Of a stretch of 64,000 bases of DNA, positions 1-12,735 are shown in pieces. The stretch comes from Coptis chinensis (Eukaryota > Streptophyta > Magnoliopsida > Ranunculales > Ranunculaceae): NCBI GenBank assembly GCA_015680905.1, contig CM027379.1:90295501-90359500 (forward strand). Reading direction: 5' to 3'. A model generated the notes under the pieces. The model worked only from the letters and a program-made list of their open reading frames with translations, ran no database searches and was not told where the DNA came from. The translations under genes were made by a program, and so were the position numbers. Numbering within the stretch: position 1 is the stretch's first letter; each line of letters begins with the position of its first letter.

Positions 1-2750
1 AAAGGAGCACCATTCCCTCCATTACGGCTGCAGTCCACAAATGAACAATGATTGTGCTTCTATGATTACATCTCGATATTGCCTCCTTTAAGTTTGTAAA
101 GTTTTGGAATCCAAAAAGCCCTGCCACCCACTCCCATAATTCATTTGTGAAACCGCAATCCCATATAATGTGCTTTGGAGGTTTTCTTACGCGACAACCT
201 AAATAACATTTGGAAGCCATCTGAAATCCTCAGCATTACATGGCGGCGTCTGTTGTCGCACACTTCGACCGACATAGCTTCAAAGCAATACTGCGATTCG
301 AGGATGCACATACTCATTCCAAACTTGTTCTTTGCCAGGTCCACTTTTCGTGGTTTTTCCTCGGATGACTTGAAATCTTTGAAGAGACTGAAAGTTTCCC
401 CTTAAGATCCTCCTTCCATACACTACAATCTCTTTCATCTTGCCTTATGACAGGTAGGTTCTCTGTGTCCACTCCCATTTGTTGCAATAACATCAAAAGT
501 GGAGGGGGTATATTCCATTCACCATTATGAATAATCGAACTGAGTTTTGCCCTGCAATTCTTCAGTTGGGTTGTAGAAAGTTGTAAAGCCTATTGGATTG
601 ACTGCTCACCAACCTAAACATCTCTCCATATGTCCACTTTGGTCCCATCCCCTATAAGCCACTAAGATCTTGAAGTAACTTCGTGTAGAGCCCATCTGAT
701 GCCTGGCCATATAGATGACTTTGTGTAGTATTCGATGTGTTCATTGTCTCTAGTATAGTATTTACTTCGCATAAACACAGCAAAATCATCTTTTTTGTAC
801 TTGACATGTCAAGCCAGCTTCATCAACAATGCCAGATTTAGCTCCCGTAACCTTCTAATGCCCATCCCTCCTTCCTCCTTCGGTTTGCAAACTTTATCCC
901 AAGAGACAGTTACACATTTCTTGATCGCAGGGTTACCCGACCATAGAAAGTTTCTGAGTATTGCTTCTGCTTCTTTAATGACTCTAGATGGCCACTTGTA
1001 AACCCCCATATTGTATACTGGGATACTAGAAAGGCTCGACTGTATAAGCACGCATCTCCCTTGAAAGGAGAGAAGCTTGCTTTTCCATGAGGTAATCCTT
1101 TTCCTAATTTTATCAAGTAAAGGAGTCACTGCTGTCCTAGTGATTCAACCTGCTGTCAGCGGCACACCCAAGTACTTTTACGATAAAGCACCTATTTGAA
1201 TGTTCAACATTTGATGGAGCTGTTCTTGCCTTTCTTGAGTCATACCACCTAGAAACAACTTGCTTTTTGTCTTGTTGATTATCTGTCCTGAAGAAGCTTG
1301 GTACCTTTCTAGTAATTCTGCTATGCTAGCCACACTTCTGTGATCCCCTCTTGAGAAAATAATGATATCATCTGCATACAGTAAGTGAGTTGGTGCACTT
1401 ACTCCTTTAGCACTAGTTAGAGGCATAGTTTTCCTTATCTCTCTGAGTTTGTTCAAGCCCCTACTTAGTGTGTCCTCCGCTAAAGCAAACAGGAGTGGGG
1501 ATAAGGGATCCCCTTACCTCAATCCCCTACCAACTGGTATGTAACCAACTGGCCTACCATTTAGAAGCACGGATAGTCTAGCCGTCTTCAATAATGCCAT
1601 CAACATCTTTATCCATTTCTCTGCAAACCCAAATCTCTCAAGCACAGCAACTAAGAACTCCCAGCTCAGAGTATCATAGGCTTGAGATATGTCAACTTTC
1701 AAAGCAAAATTCCCACCAGATAATTTCTTGTCTAACACATTCATCATCTCATAAGCAAAACCAATACTGGATTGTGGCTCTCTCCCCTTGATGAAACCAC
1801 TTTGCTCTTTTGAAACCAAAGCCTTGATGAAGTTGTTTAGCCTAATCTGCATAATCTTTGAAAAAAAATTTATGAGGAAATTACTCATGCATATAGGCCG
1901 ATAATGGGACAACTTACTTGCATTTTTATCTTTCGGAATGAGGGCAATGAAACTTGCGTTTGCACCATTTGGAATGATGGCCTCTCTGAAAAAGCACTTG
2001 ACTGCCATACAAACATATTTTCTCATGGTATCCGAGCAGTGCACATAAAAATAACCTTGGTAACCATCTCGGCCTGGGGAGCTGTCTGCATTACTACACT
2101 TAATGGCTTTGAAGATCTCTGTATCACAAGGGATCGAACATAGCAACTCATTCATTTCAGTAGTGACTATCAAAGGTATGAGATTCATTAAGGCATCATC
2201 GATCATTACTTCTTTGTATTGGAACTTCTCTGTGTAGTATTGAACAATGTGCTAGGCTATATCTTGCTGGGTGTACAAGACATTTCCATCTTCTGTTTTC
2301 ATCTCTATTATCATAGATTTGGCTTGCTTGATGTTGCATACACTGTAAAAATAAGCCGAGTTCCTTTCATTATTGGAGAGCCAGGACACTTTACTTTTCA
2401 ACTTCCAATGAACACTCTTGGTTTTGTAGGCCTGCTCCAAAGCTTGTTCCTTACTTCCCATTTCATCCAGGATATTCAAATCAGTAGGGTTATTATCAAC
2501 TGCTTCTTGGGCTAGCGCAAAATTTTCTTTAGCTTTCCTGATGTTGTCCTCTATATTCCCAAAAATGGAAGTATTCTAGCCTTTCAGCACCTCTTTAAGC
2601 ATCTTAAGTTTTTTACCTACCCTGAAGATAGGTGTACCTTCTATATATTGCGGCCAACTCATCTTCATAAGATCCAAAAAACTTTTATGTGTGATCCAAG
2701 CCTTGTTAAATCTGAAAGGCACATTACAAGGTCTTGGAATCTTTACCATA
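1..2750 (-). pseudogene. LINE ORF2, reverse transcriptase and C-terminal domain
   Basis: The minus strand encodes in order a linker (2252-2479), a reverse transcriptase N-terminal half with the SSPGRDG motif and the QSGFIKGR and DISQAYDT motifs (1514-2206), the catalytic YADD box in LLYADDIIIFSRGD (1178-1456), the thumb region with LLSFQGRCVLIQSSLSSIP (809-1129), and a zf-RVT-like tail containing KHIIWDCGF (about 1-345). These are the hallmarks of plant L1 ORF2, which primes cDNA synthesis at a nicked target. Stops and frameshifts separate the blocks, so no full protein is made. The N-terminal endonuclease lies at 5195-5857 across the hAT insertion. Confidence 0.9.
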
Positions 2751-2758
2751 CCTCCAAT

Positions 2759-5186
2759 TAGGGGTGTAATACGGGGCGGGCCGGGTCAACCGTGGGTCAA
2801 ATAGTGATGGGGTGGGGCGGAGTGGGTCTAGGGGATATAAATCCAATGGTCCCTGATGGGGCGGGGCGGGGCGGGGCAGGTTGAAGTGTCATGTTTTAGT
2901 ACCATCACCTGCCCTGTTAGGTCAGCTTACGGGGCGGGTTTTGGGCGGGTCATCCGGGTCAGGTGGAAATTATCATTTTAACCCAATTTCACCCAAAAAA
3001 ACTTTCTAATTCTGCAAGTAATATATTTCCAATTCACAACATAGAGAAAAAAATGGAATCAATCAATAAAAAATAAACAAATATAAAAAAACTTGAACTT
3101 GAACCCAAAACCATATCTGCAAATTTGAAACTTCTTTCTCGTGATTTACCATTTGTAAATTGATTATTTTCCATAGCATGATAAAATGAAGATGGGAGCG
3201 AGAATCTATGGTACAAAATAATAAAATATAAACTAAAATTAAAGAATTCGAAATTAATACTAGGATGAATGATTCATCTTCTCCAAAATTCGAAAGTTGA
3301 ATTTGAACTTTTGATATTTGCCAAATGTTCAAACTTGAATATTTGAAATTGATGTTGAACTCATAAGTTTGTTGATAAGCACCCAAAACTGTATTATAAA
3401 AACCCGTAGAGACATAACATTTTGGTCAATTTTGTGCTTAATAATCATGAAATAATCACATTTTCGTGCTTTTTGCAGGTTGGAGCAACTAATGTAAAAA
3501 TTATGATAAAGCCAGCATTTAAACACTGAATAGGGAGTATACACATGCCTTCCGATCAAGCCCATGTGAAGCCCAACAAATCTGGACTAAAGCCCAAAGA
3601 TTAAAATAGCATTAAAAATCCAAATCGAAACCGGATTACGTGCACAGAAGCATCAAACTTCTGAAGCTCATATCTCTTGAACCAGGACTCCGACTGCGAC
3701 GAGTGAGCTGCTCCGACGATCAGTGCGACGAACTCTACACATAGGTGGGAAGTTGTAAAATGCCAAAAGATCGGATGCCAATTGGATCGCGACGTGGACC
3801 CACTAGGCGGGCCCATAATATTTGATGAGTCATCATGCAAGTCAAGACAAATGTACAAATAATTGGTGCAAATTTGACACCTTGCATGAAGTTAATGAGT
3901 TGGTTGGATTTAGGTGATGATTATCTAAAAAAAATGAAAGGTGTCAAATGGGGGTTAGTTGTGGATAAGTGAAAAATAAATGAGAGGAGAGTGTTTCACG
4001 TAGGAGAAGTGAAAAAAACTCTCTTATGTAAAGGGGGGCTGATTTTGGGAGTTGGCTAGCTTTTACTTCCTTAACTCTTACTTTTCATTTACTTCCATGT
4101 CTTTACTTTTAGTTTTTAGTTTTTAGTTTTAAGAAAAAAAACTTGTAACTTATTAATGAAGGACTACACCTTCTAGTTCTTGAATAAAAACTTATGTTTT
4201 CCTTAGGTAATTAGTTGGCTTTGTATTCATTTCTTCTTTCTATCTCTTTTTACTTATCTTACTTGTAGTTTTAATTAAATCCTAGGATCATGAGCTAAAA
4301 CTCTCCCAAGGGGAGGGTTAATGATGCTCATGTGAGGATCAGGCTACAAATTTAAGATTCTAGAATCACTACTTAAAAGACTTAGGTTCTATTTTTCATC
4401 CTCGTCCCCAAAATGACGAGATTGACAAATATCTGATCAACTGTTGTAAAGTAGAACTAGGAGTTGGAATGATATTTCAGAGATGAAATATCATTTCAAT
4501 TCCATATGCTAGCATGATATGTTTAGAGATAGGTATATTATGTTAGGGATTTGAGATGGTAGTGACCTGTTTCTAAAAGACTTGTAGCTAGGCCTTGCAT
4601 GAGTAGGATTAATCTTTCCTTATCTTTCTCTCTCTTTCATTAAACTATAAAACAAACTTACAAATTTTAGATAACTTGTGTAAAAAAATCTATCTATCAA
4701 ATCATTCTCACTTAGTTCTCCAAGGTGTAGATTTCAGTTGTGATCATTTAGATTATTGTCTTAGAAGTTAGAACGAAATCCCTACTCGAACTAGATTGGC
4801 ATTCTAAAAAAAAAAACAGTGAGTAAGGAAATATTGAGTTTCAGCACGTAGTAAGTAAATTTCTAAAAATACTGAAAAGTGCTAAGATCATTTGTGTTCA
4901 TATCTCCCAAATTCCTACAAAAGTTAAAACAAAATATAAACAAAATACAAAAATATTAGAGTTAGAGTCTTGAAATTGTGCGGGTCAACGGCTTTTGATA
5001 CGGTGCGGGTCGGGCTGCTTGACGGGTCGGATTTGAGCATAGAACCTACACCCATAGCTCGACCGCGTAAAAACAGTGGCGGGGCAGGGCGGGTCTGTTT
5101 TCGGGTCGGTGCGGGTTTGGGTGGCGGCCGGTGAAGACCAGGTACCCTACCGGATGATGGGTCAACGATTTTTTTTTACACTCCTA
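2759..5186. mobile_element. hAT-type DNA element, non-autonomous
   Basis: The ends are TAGGGGTGTAA on the left and TTACACTCCTA on the right, an imperfect terminal inverted repeat of the hAT type. They are flanked by a perfect 8-bp direct repeat CCTCCAAT (2751-2758 and 5187-5194), the size hAT transposases make. Both subterminal regions are rich in short GGGCGGG and GGGTC motifs, which are typical transposase-binding repeats. No transposase reading frame is visible. Without the solo LTR inside it, the element is about 0.9 kb. It interrupts ORF2 of the LINE. Confidence 0.9.
3373..4890 (+). repeat. Solo LTR, Athila-like family B, inside the hAT
   Basis: It starts TGATAAGCACCCAAAACTGT and ends AAGATCA, and is flanked by the 5-bp direct repeat TTTGT (3368-3372 and 4891-4895). 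It shares its 5' end and several internal blocks, including the CTCCCAAGGGGAGGG segment near 4302, with the LTRs at 11086-12735 and 56343-57947. There is no internal domain, so this is a solo LTR left by recombination between two LTRs. Confidence 0.87.
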
Positions 5187-5194
5187 CCTCCAAT

Positions 5195-5857
5195 TAAAGG
5201 CGAGTGATCTGACCCTGACCTACTATCCACCTTGTATCTCCACTCTAGAAACTTGTGAAGCCATGCTTGGTTAAAGAAGATTCTGTCTAGTTTAGACACG
5301 ATCCTTCCCTATCCATGCTGATTGTTGCACCATGTATACCTCGAGCCCACAAAGGAACTTTCCTGAAGGTTACAAACATTGTACCAATCATAAAATTCCG
5401 CCATTGCGGCTCTTCTTGGAATCAATCCCCCTTTCTTTTCCGCATATTGTAGAACCATGTTAAAGTCTCCTGCCATAACCCAAAGAGCAGAGGGGCTTAG
5501 AGATGATTGTTCCTGCCATAAAGCTTTTCTGTTAACCATCAGGCAATTGGCATGAATAGCCGAGATAACACAATCTTATACCATAACTATTATGCTTGCG
5601 AGGATGCCCGAATTAAAGTTGCATTGATGCCCTTCTCCATAAGAACCAAATATTTCCTATTTTACTATCGAATCATTGTGGAAAAACTGATAATCAAAAT
5701 ATGCTAGTCCAAGACTTGGCAATGTACTACTAGTAGGCTTAGTCTTGGGTTCTGCTACACAAAAGACATATGGACACACTTTTTGAATCATGTCCTTTAT
5801 TCTTATTAAAGTTCTCTCCTTCTTAATTCCCCTCACGTTCCAATATATTATCTTCAT
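5195..5857 (-). pseudogene. LINE ORF2, APE-type endonuclease part
   Basis: The likely start of ORF2 is the methionine at 5857, giving MKIIYWNVRG, the conserved first strand of plant LINE endonucleases with its catalytic Asn. The segment FCVAEPK follows, close to the usual ETK position. Further on (5309-5539) the frame reads ALWVMAGDFNMVL, which holds the GDFN motif, and SRYTWCNNQHG near the end. The enzyme would nick target DNA for target-primed reverse transcription. The frame is broken between the two blocks, around 5540-5656. The upstream open frame continues to 5956, but homologous proteins begin at the later methionine. Confidence 0.87.
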
Positions 5858-7260
5858 AAGGAATTTTTGTAGGATTTGATACCTGTACTTTGGCTCTAGT
5901 GCAATGCTCACCAGAGCTAATGTACTTTCTATTCTTACTGCCAGGGGGTCTTCCAATTCTTCTTGTACCCTCCTCTTGTTCTTGTTCAGTCATGTTGGCC
6001 CAACTCTTCGACACCTATTCGACTTCTTTAAGAAGTTGTATTTGTACACTGGGAGCAAGTGTTGTTGCAGCAATCTCCATTTCTTCATATCCCTGTTCAC
6101 AATCTAGCGGCACAAAAATTTTCAAGCTCAACCTATGTGGCCGGTTTCTCGAGGTGTATATTCGCCCCCGCTCAAGAATGGCCACTACCTGAGCATCCTC
6201 TGGTACCACTACTAATTCAGAGCCTTCTACTCTTGCAGGTTCTTCATCATCCAAATCAAAACCTTTATCATGCATTTCATTATCCCCAACCTTGTCCACA
6301 TCATAAAAGACATAATTTTCCGCATTCGAAAGGGTTATGTCGGATTCTGCCATAACATTTTTTACTGCTTCTTCCATTAACTCCACACCCATACCAAGAA
6401 ATTTGAGCTCCCCGGTCACACTAGTAGTACCTGTCACTACTGTGTTTGAAGTCTCCGCTTGTTTGTTCTTTTGTCTCCACCTTTTCTTCTGCCGTTTTGA
6501 TGCCTCGGCTGTTTCTTTGGTAGTCGGGTTCTCCCTCCCGCTTCTTTGTTTGATTCTTTTGTGCTAGGAACTCCAATTAGGTCCTTCTTCAACATCAACA
6601 CTAAGTGACAAGATGACCCACAATCTTGCAGTGATTGCAAAACTTGGGTATCTTACCAAGTTTTATCTCTTTCCGAATTCATAATGAATCATTAACCTCC
6701 ACTAGAATTTTATCAAGAATGTTTTTTGAGAGATCTATATCAACTAGGACGCTCGCATAATAGCCACTGTCCCTTTCCAGGGAAATCTTGTCGACTCTCT
6801 GTGGACACCCAAGAGTACGACCCATCGCCATTAAGGTTTCCACCTCCCAATATTCAAGATTGAGTCCTAGGAATTTAACCCAAACTTGAGCAACATAATT
6901 TCTATGGCTTTCTGGTGAGAAATTTGGAGTCCAATTAGACAGCCTAAGTAACTGGTTACCAAGGTACCAAGGACCCCCAAAACTAACTCTTTTGAGGTCA
7001 TCTTCATTTGAAACCCGTAAAATGATGTATCCCTTACCTAATGGAGAGATTTTTACTGCATCTTTCAAACCTCAGTAATTAGCTTTAGCTTCTTGCCTTA
7101 TGCTTTCCAGCACGATGTTCTCCATATCCAACCGAGCAACCAGTGCATATTTGCATACTTCAAGTCCTTTCTCAATAGCCCTTGCTGGAAGTCTTATTGA
7201 GGGATTGTCACCTCGTTTGCTTGGTATAGGTAGGGACGCCAGATCAACTGTTTGAGACAT
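5823..7260 (-). pseudogene. LINE ORF1, DUF4283-like with zinc knuckle and AT-hook
   Basis: This is the nucleic-acid-binding protein of the LINE. The frame starts at 7260 (MSQTVDLASLPIPSKRG). A DUF4283-like domain follows at 6679-7068, with FGGPWYLGNQLLRLSNWTP and AQVWVKFLGLNLEYW. Near 6620-6665 is a CX2CX4HX4C zinc knuckle (CNHC, GH, final C), with a stop codon one residue before the last Cys. An acidic stretch lies at 6015-6437. The C-terminus (5823-6014) carries the AT-hook-like GRPPGSKNRK. At least three stops or shifts break the chain. The last frame overlaps the start of ORF2 by a few dozen bases. Confidence 0.85.
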
Positions 7261-7261
7261 A

Positions 7262-8659
7262 CTATTCTTTGCTTTCTCGGCATATGTAGGTTTGTGTGCT
7301 GTTACACCACCAACTGAACCTGCTTGGTTTGTGACCGTTATACGTGTCGTGGCTACAACCTATTGCACTTCATATGTTTGTTGTTGGGATTCAACTACCA
7401 CCCTTTCACTAGGACATTCAAACTCTGAGAGACCCATATTCTCGCAGTATAAGCTTTTACCCAAACAGGAATGCAACGTGAGGATTGAAAAAGTCTCCAA
7501 ATTTCTCGCACTCACACCATATATCAGTGGAGGATTTTACCCTAAAGAAATGGAGAAAGATCACCCCCCGTGCGTAACCCACATTGTTAATCAATGGGGA
7601 TTTTACCCTCAAAATGAAGGAAGAATGAGGATGTAGAAGATAACGAAGATCTCACCAAACTTTTTAACTAAAAGCGGCAAAATATTGAGTCGTGATCATT
7701 CAAAACAACTTATGTTATTTCACAACCAAATCACCAACACCTGGTCCCCATATTGGAGTAAATGTCTTACGTTATACAAAAAAAATATTACCCTTGTTGC
7801 CTACTATTAAAGCACTCGCTATTCTCATATAAAACTACCCCCTTTCGACAAACTTCTAACCCTTGTTCCTACTTGTGGCTTTGCATTTGTATAAAATGGT
7901 GTGACCATTCTACCCGACCGTCAATGGGATAAGAATAACTGAAGAAGAGGCACAAGTGATCCCTTATGTCCTTCATTTTTATGGTTGTAATGATTCCGAA
8001 AGTAATTTCTATTTTAAGGGCCGACAATCCCACATGACCCAAAGACACATATTTTTAACAAAGTCGCGACCTGATTGGTCGTGAGTCATGTTGTGGCACT
8101 ATGGAGAAACTAAAATCTAACGAGTTAATGAGCCCAAAGCCAAGAGAAGAAAACAGGCTCCAAATTAAAGGTAATCTATCTTTTTCGTTCCTCTCTTCTA
8201 TCCCGTTTCACTATTTTCCCTTCTACCAAGATTCCAAGAAATAAAACTTTCTTACTCTTTCCTTCTCTTATCCTCTTATCCATACAAAGAACACAAATTC
8301 CAAATACAAATTCAGGTGGAAGAAATGAGAATATTCATTGAGTTTATTTGGTGTTTTAAAGTGCCTAAGTTGTAAAATAGTTAAGAATTTGAATACAAAA
8401 TAATGCAACCCATCCCTTCTCACAAACCAAGCAACACCTCCCTTGTCTCTTACGATAATTCAGATTTTGGTGTCACCTCTCAAGCACCTCAAAGTTGTTA
8501 ATTTTGATTCAAGAAAAATTGACTTTTATACAAGCACTTTGCCATTTTTTTAAATTTTTTTCAAGAGTAAATCTAGAAAAAAAAAATCAGTAATGAAAAT
8601 GAATTTTTAGTATGGAATATAGGGTTTACCAAAACAAGGTATATATATGAACTCAAGAT
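7262..8659. other. No gene seen; A+T-rich stretch upstream of the LINE
   Basis: No supported coding region. The part next to the LINE (up to about 7700) may be its 5' untranslated region. It holds two similar phrases on the minus strand, around 7520 and 7600, of the form GGGTAAAATCC. The rest is low-complexity A+T-rich sequence. Confidence 0.5.
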
Positions 8660-8668
8660 AAAAAATTA

Positions 8669-9339
8669 GGGTCGCGGTATTGACACCCCACTTTATGGGA
8701 TTGGCACCCCTTTAACCAATTCCAAGGTATTGGCACCCTTTCATTAATCACATAAAAAAACACCCACGTCAAGAAATTGTCTCAAGATCGCATAATCCAT
8801 AACATCGGGTTGCCGTGAGATCCCATATCCCACGGAATGTTGTTGTCATGGGTCTTTTTTTGTTTTAAAATTTTTTTAATAGCCACCGTAAAAAAAGTTA
8901 GTTGCTGCGAGATAGTTGTGTTCACTAAAATTGAGTCTTTGCTTGTGTTAAATATCAAAACTCTTCTTCATTAATTTGATCACAAGTTTTTTTTACAAAG
9001 CATATGAAAATATTTGCCACGAGGTAGCAAAATTATGCCTCGATTGTACCTTTTTTTTTTTTTTTTTTTTGGTTTTGGTGTTGTTCTTGAAGTGTATAAA
9101 GAAGCTTTAAAGAAGAAAATGAGGTATCCATATGTCGTGTGCCTTCAATATGCAAAATTTGAAGTGAAAAAAAAAAAAACGGTAACCTGATGCCGTGGAT
9201 TGTGCGATCTCGCGGCAACTCGATGTCGTAGAACTATTAGGCATATGGGGTGTAAAAGGATATATAAGGAATAACCATTATTGTTCTACTTTTTGCCAAA
9301 GGGTGCCAATCCCATAAAGTGGGGTGCCCCTCCTCCCCA
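8669..9339. mobile_element. Mutator-type MITE
   Basis: The element is flanked by a perfect 9-bp direct repeat AAAAAATTA (8660-8668 and 9340-9348), the size Mutator-like elements make. Near the ends is a long inverted repeat with core ACACCCCACTTTATGGGA at about 8683 and its complement at about 9308-9326. A second, inner pair of arms (about 8785-8840 and 9185-9235) also pairs inverted, so the transcript could fold into a long hairpin. There is no transposase. The A-rich target makes the 9-bp duplication weaker evidence than it would otherwise be. Confidence 0.75.
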
Positions 9340-9446
9340 AAAAAATTATTGAAATTAGCGGAAAAAAAAATCAAATTATTGAAGAGAAGGGAAAATAGTG
9401 AAAAGAGAGAGGAGAGAGACTTTTAATTTGAACTCTGTTTTCGTCC

Positions 9447-9499
9447 CTTGGTTTTGGGTTAGTTAACTCTTGAGATTTTACTTGGTTTTGGGTTCATTA
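9447..9499. repeat. 34-bp tandem duplication at the Harbinger target
   Basis: A unit starting CTTGGTTTTGGGTT occupies 9447-9480. A second unit starts at 9481, is cut by the Harbinger element, and resumes at 59780-59797 (TTAACTCTTGATATTTTA). The complete first unit therefore shows what the empty site looked like and confirms both ends of the 50-kb nest. Confidence 0.8.
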
Positions 9500-9891
9500 A
9501 GAGCATCATCAACACGCATTGCCAAATCTCATTTCTAATGTGACAGTTGGAAATGAATTTGACAATTTTGACGCCCAACATGCTGCCAAAACACAAATTT
9601 TATTTTAACAATTGCCAAATCCGAAAAAATAATAATGAGAAAAATATAAATGAGTCGCATGGGACAAGCTGTCCCGTCTAAAGAGTGGGACGGGACAAGT
9701 TTTGTTGTCTTGCATTTTTTTTTAATAAAAAATTCAAATGGCTCGATTTTGTACCGTTGTAACTGCTATATTAACGGATATATTTAATTCCGTTGAACTG
9801 GGCCTATATATATTGCATAGTTGCTTAACTAATTTTTCACAAATTCACTCATCTTCTTTTTTCTTCTTTTATTCTTCACCAAAATCACAAA

Positions 9892-11073
9892 ATGTATTCA
9901 CAAAGGTCTAGAGGTAGAGGAAATAGAGGTGGTAGAAATAGTGAAAACCAAAGCCAAGAAAATAGCCAGCATACCTATGTTCATATCGCTCAAAAAATTT
10001 CACAGCCATAGAAGATGAAATTTTATGTCATAGTTGGATTTTTATTTCAGAAGATGCAGTTTTTGGAATGGGCCAAAATAGGCATGTTTTTTCTTAGAAA
10101 ATAGTTGATGAAATGAACAAGCGTATGAGCCAGCTTGGTCATATATGTAGAGCAACCATGAACTGGTGGGTCGGTCCAAGCGCATTTTCACATAATCCAA
10201 CATGCGGTAAGTTTATTTCAAGGTTATTATGATCAACAATTGAGAGTGAATGCTAATGGTACTAATGCGGATGATACAATGTCATGAGCTCGTACTATTT
10301 TTTCAACTGTTCAAAATGAACCATTTAAATTTGAGCATTGTTATTGGATTTTAATTTTAAGTCCAAAATGGAATCACTTCTATCAAGCTAGAAGTGATAG
10401 TAGTTCAAAAAAACAGAGAACCACTTCTAGTATTGATGTTAGTGGTGGATCAACCGCTAACAATATTGGAATAGCCAATATTTCGTTAGATGAAGAAAGT
10501 CAACCATCGAGGGAAGTGCCTAGATCAGAAAAATGGCCAAAGGGAAGAAAGTTTAAGAAAAGAGATGTTGATCGATGAAGTTGCGCATCAAATGGCACAA
10601 ACTCTTGAGGAGGTCAGAGACAATCAACTTACAACTGCAAAATATCCGCAAGAACAAACAGAGCAAAAATGACAAATGCTCCTCTCAATGAAAAAGGAGA
10701 AAGAAGACGAAATATTGAGGCTTGAAGCACAGAAAGAACAAGATATCATGATGCTTGATCTAAGCAAGTTTAGCGGTATTCAATTGACATTTTGGGAAGC
10801 TAAGCAAGTAGCTATCTATCGTAAGTGGGTTGAACAAGAACAAGGTATTACTGCTGCTCCTTCTATTCCTTATTATCCAACTTCTTATACTCCATACATT
10901 CTAACCCTCCTAGTCTATACATTCAAAACCCATCCTTCTCAACGGTTTGGGTCTTTTTTCTTCTTCCGATCAACAAGCAATGTTAGTCAAGAAATATTGG
11001 TAGGTGAAAAGCACGCTCTCCCAATCCATTACTGAGGGATGAAAATGAAAAATATGAAGATGATGATTTTTAG
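9892..11073 (+). pseudogene. Harbinger ORF1, Myb-like / NAM-associated C-terminal protein
   Basis: In Harbinger elements this second protein binds DNA and brings the transposase to the element ends. The frame begins MYSQRSRGRGNRGGRN and soon meets a stop. Further pieces in shifted frames match the family: AIEDEILCHSWIFISED (Myb-like trihelix start), NEPFKFEHCYWIL, a Ser-rich linker, and the coiled C-terminal part with MKKEKEDEILRLEAQKEQD and LDLSKFSGIQLTFWEAK (10676-11035). The last frame ends DENEKYEDDDF then a stop at 11073. The Athila-like element starts 12 bp later. At least four stops or shifts break the gene. Confidence 0.82.
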
Positions 11074-11085
11074 TTATAACGTTTT

Positions 11086-12735
11086 TGATAAACACCCAAA
11101 ACTGTAATATTAAACCCCGTAGAGATATAGCATTTTGGTAAATTATGTGTTTAATAATCATGAAATAATTGTATTTTTCGTATTTTTGCAGATTTTCGTA
11201 GTTAACGTGAATATGATGATAAAACTTGCATCAAAGTACGGGAATACTGTGCATACTTGAAGTCTTCCCACTTAGCCCCAGTGAAGCCTAACAGAGCCTG
11301 ACTAGAGCCAAAGATTCCAAAGGGACAAAATCAGTGCAGAACGGGTCCACATGTAAAGAAGCAGCAAACTTCCAAAGCTCACATCTTCCAAACCTGGACG
11401 TTGATTTTAGAAAGTGAACTGCCAGAACAACCAGGGCGACGAGCTCTACGTAAAGACATAAAGTTGTAAAAATGCCAAATTCCTAGCTGCCACTGGACAT
11501 AGCATGTGGTACCACTCTGTCGGCCCACAAGAAATGATGAGTCATCATGCATAGACAAGTGGCAAGACACTTGTGTGCCACATTGCAAATGAAGAAAAGA
11601 CAAAACAAGAAATTAATACATGATTTGATGTTTGGAAAGAAGAAAAGACAAACTTTGTTAATACAAAGTATCGATTTTTAGAAATAGGAAAGGACAAAAC
11701 TTATGAATGGAAGGCTTCACGTGAGATTCAAAGAGGGGGTATATAGTTTGATGTTGGAGAAAGAGGGGGGGGGGGGGGGACTTCATTCTTGCATATTTTC
11801 CTTTTTGTTGTTACATTTTCATACAGTAGTTTTTTTTTCCTTTCAAGCTTTTGTATTTGGTACAATAAGTATTCATTTCAATAAAATCTATTTTCTTCAA
11901 GTTACATTCTTGTTCTTCATTCACTTCTTTTTACTTATTCATTGCATACATAAAAAACAATCAATCCATCCAAGGACCATGAGCTAAAATCCTCCCAAGG
12001 GGAGGGTTAATGATGCTCATGTGAGGATCAGGTTGCAATTTAGTGTTCTAGAATCACTACTTAGGAAATAGGTTTAGATTATACATCCGGTCCCAAAATG
12101 ATTGAGTCCCGACCAAGTTTGAGAGTGTCGATGCTCCACTGGGCCTCGCTAGCGATACCCAGTTAACACTAGGTCCAGTCTTGTGTGAGACCCTATGGTG
12201 GCCGCTAGCCCTCTGGTTTGTCCAACTAATGTAAAATCAAACTAGGAGCTGAAGTGATATTCTAGAGATGGAATGTTAATTCAACTCCTCATGATAGTGA
12301 AATGAACTCAGAGATGAGTGCATCTCACTAGGGATCGATACTTTTCGACGCCATTTCATTTAGGTTTGTCTATGAACTTCGAGATGGATTAGAGTGTAGT
12401 GATATGTTACTCTAACTTTTAAAACTGACTTTGCATGATTATAATTAACCCTTTTCCTGTATCTCTATCCTTATTTAGTTTACATAGAAATTAATCGTTG
12501 TTATTTTACGTTACTTGCATTCCAAGTTTTAATTAAGTAACAAAGTAAAATCCTACTCACTAAAGGCTGTAAATCCAGTTGTGAACCTTGCCTAGCCCTA
12601 AGGTATGGACGATCCCTTACTCGACGTATGCTATCAACCCACGTGAGTAAGATAACTTGACTAATCAGACGTTTACAGACTTTGGACTTTGGACTGCGGA
12701 CTCAAAAGGATAAAACCCTAAATGACTGATTATCA
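11086..12735 (+). repeat. 5' LTR of element B
   Basis: It starts TGATAAACACCCAAAACTGT and ends GATTATCA. A TATA-like GGTATATAG near 11739 and AATAAAATC near 11879 are plausible promoter and polyadenylation signals; both recur in the 3' LTR. A poly(G) run lies at about 11767-11779. Confidence 0.9.

Larger units (their letters stand above)
1..7260 (-). mobile_element. LINE (non-LTR retrotransposon), 3' end beyond window
   Basis: Reading on the minus strand from about 7260 down to base 1, the pieces follow the order of a plant L1-type LINE: ORF1 with a DUF4283-like domain, zinc knuckle and AT-hook, then ORF2 with an APE-type endonuclease, a reverse transcriptase and a C-terminal zf-RVT-like domain. 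Every reading frame is broken by stops or shifts, so it is dead. The 3' tail and poly(A) are outside the window. The 5' end is not defined; it may lie a few hundred bases above 7260. It is interrupted at 2759-5186 by a hAT element, which accounts for the gap between the endonuclease and the reverse transcriptase. Confidence 0.9.

Noticed and set aside
2760-2900. G+C-rich block that could be a promoter or CpG island
   Set aside because: It lies at the inside edge of the hAT terminal repeat and is mirrored near 4980-5160, so it is the subterminal repeat region.
5890-6567. Plus-strand open frames rich in Leu and Ser
   Set aside because: They are shadows of the minus-strand LINE ORF1.
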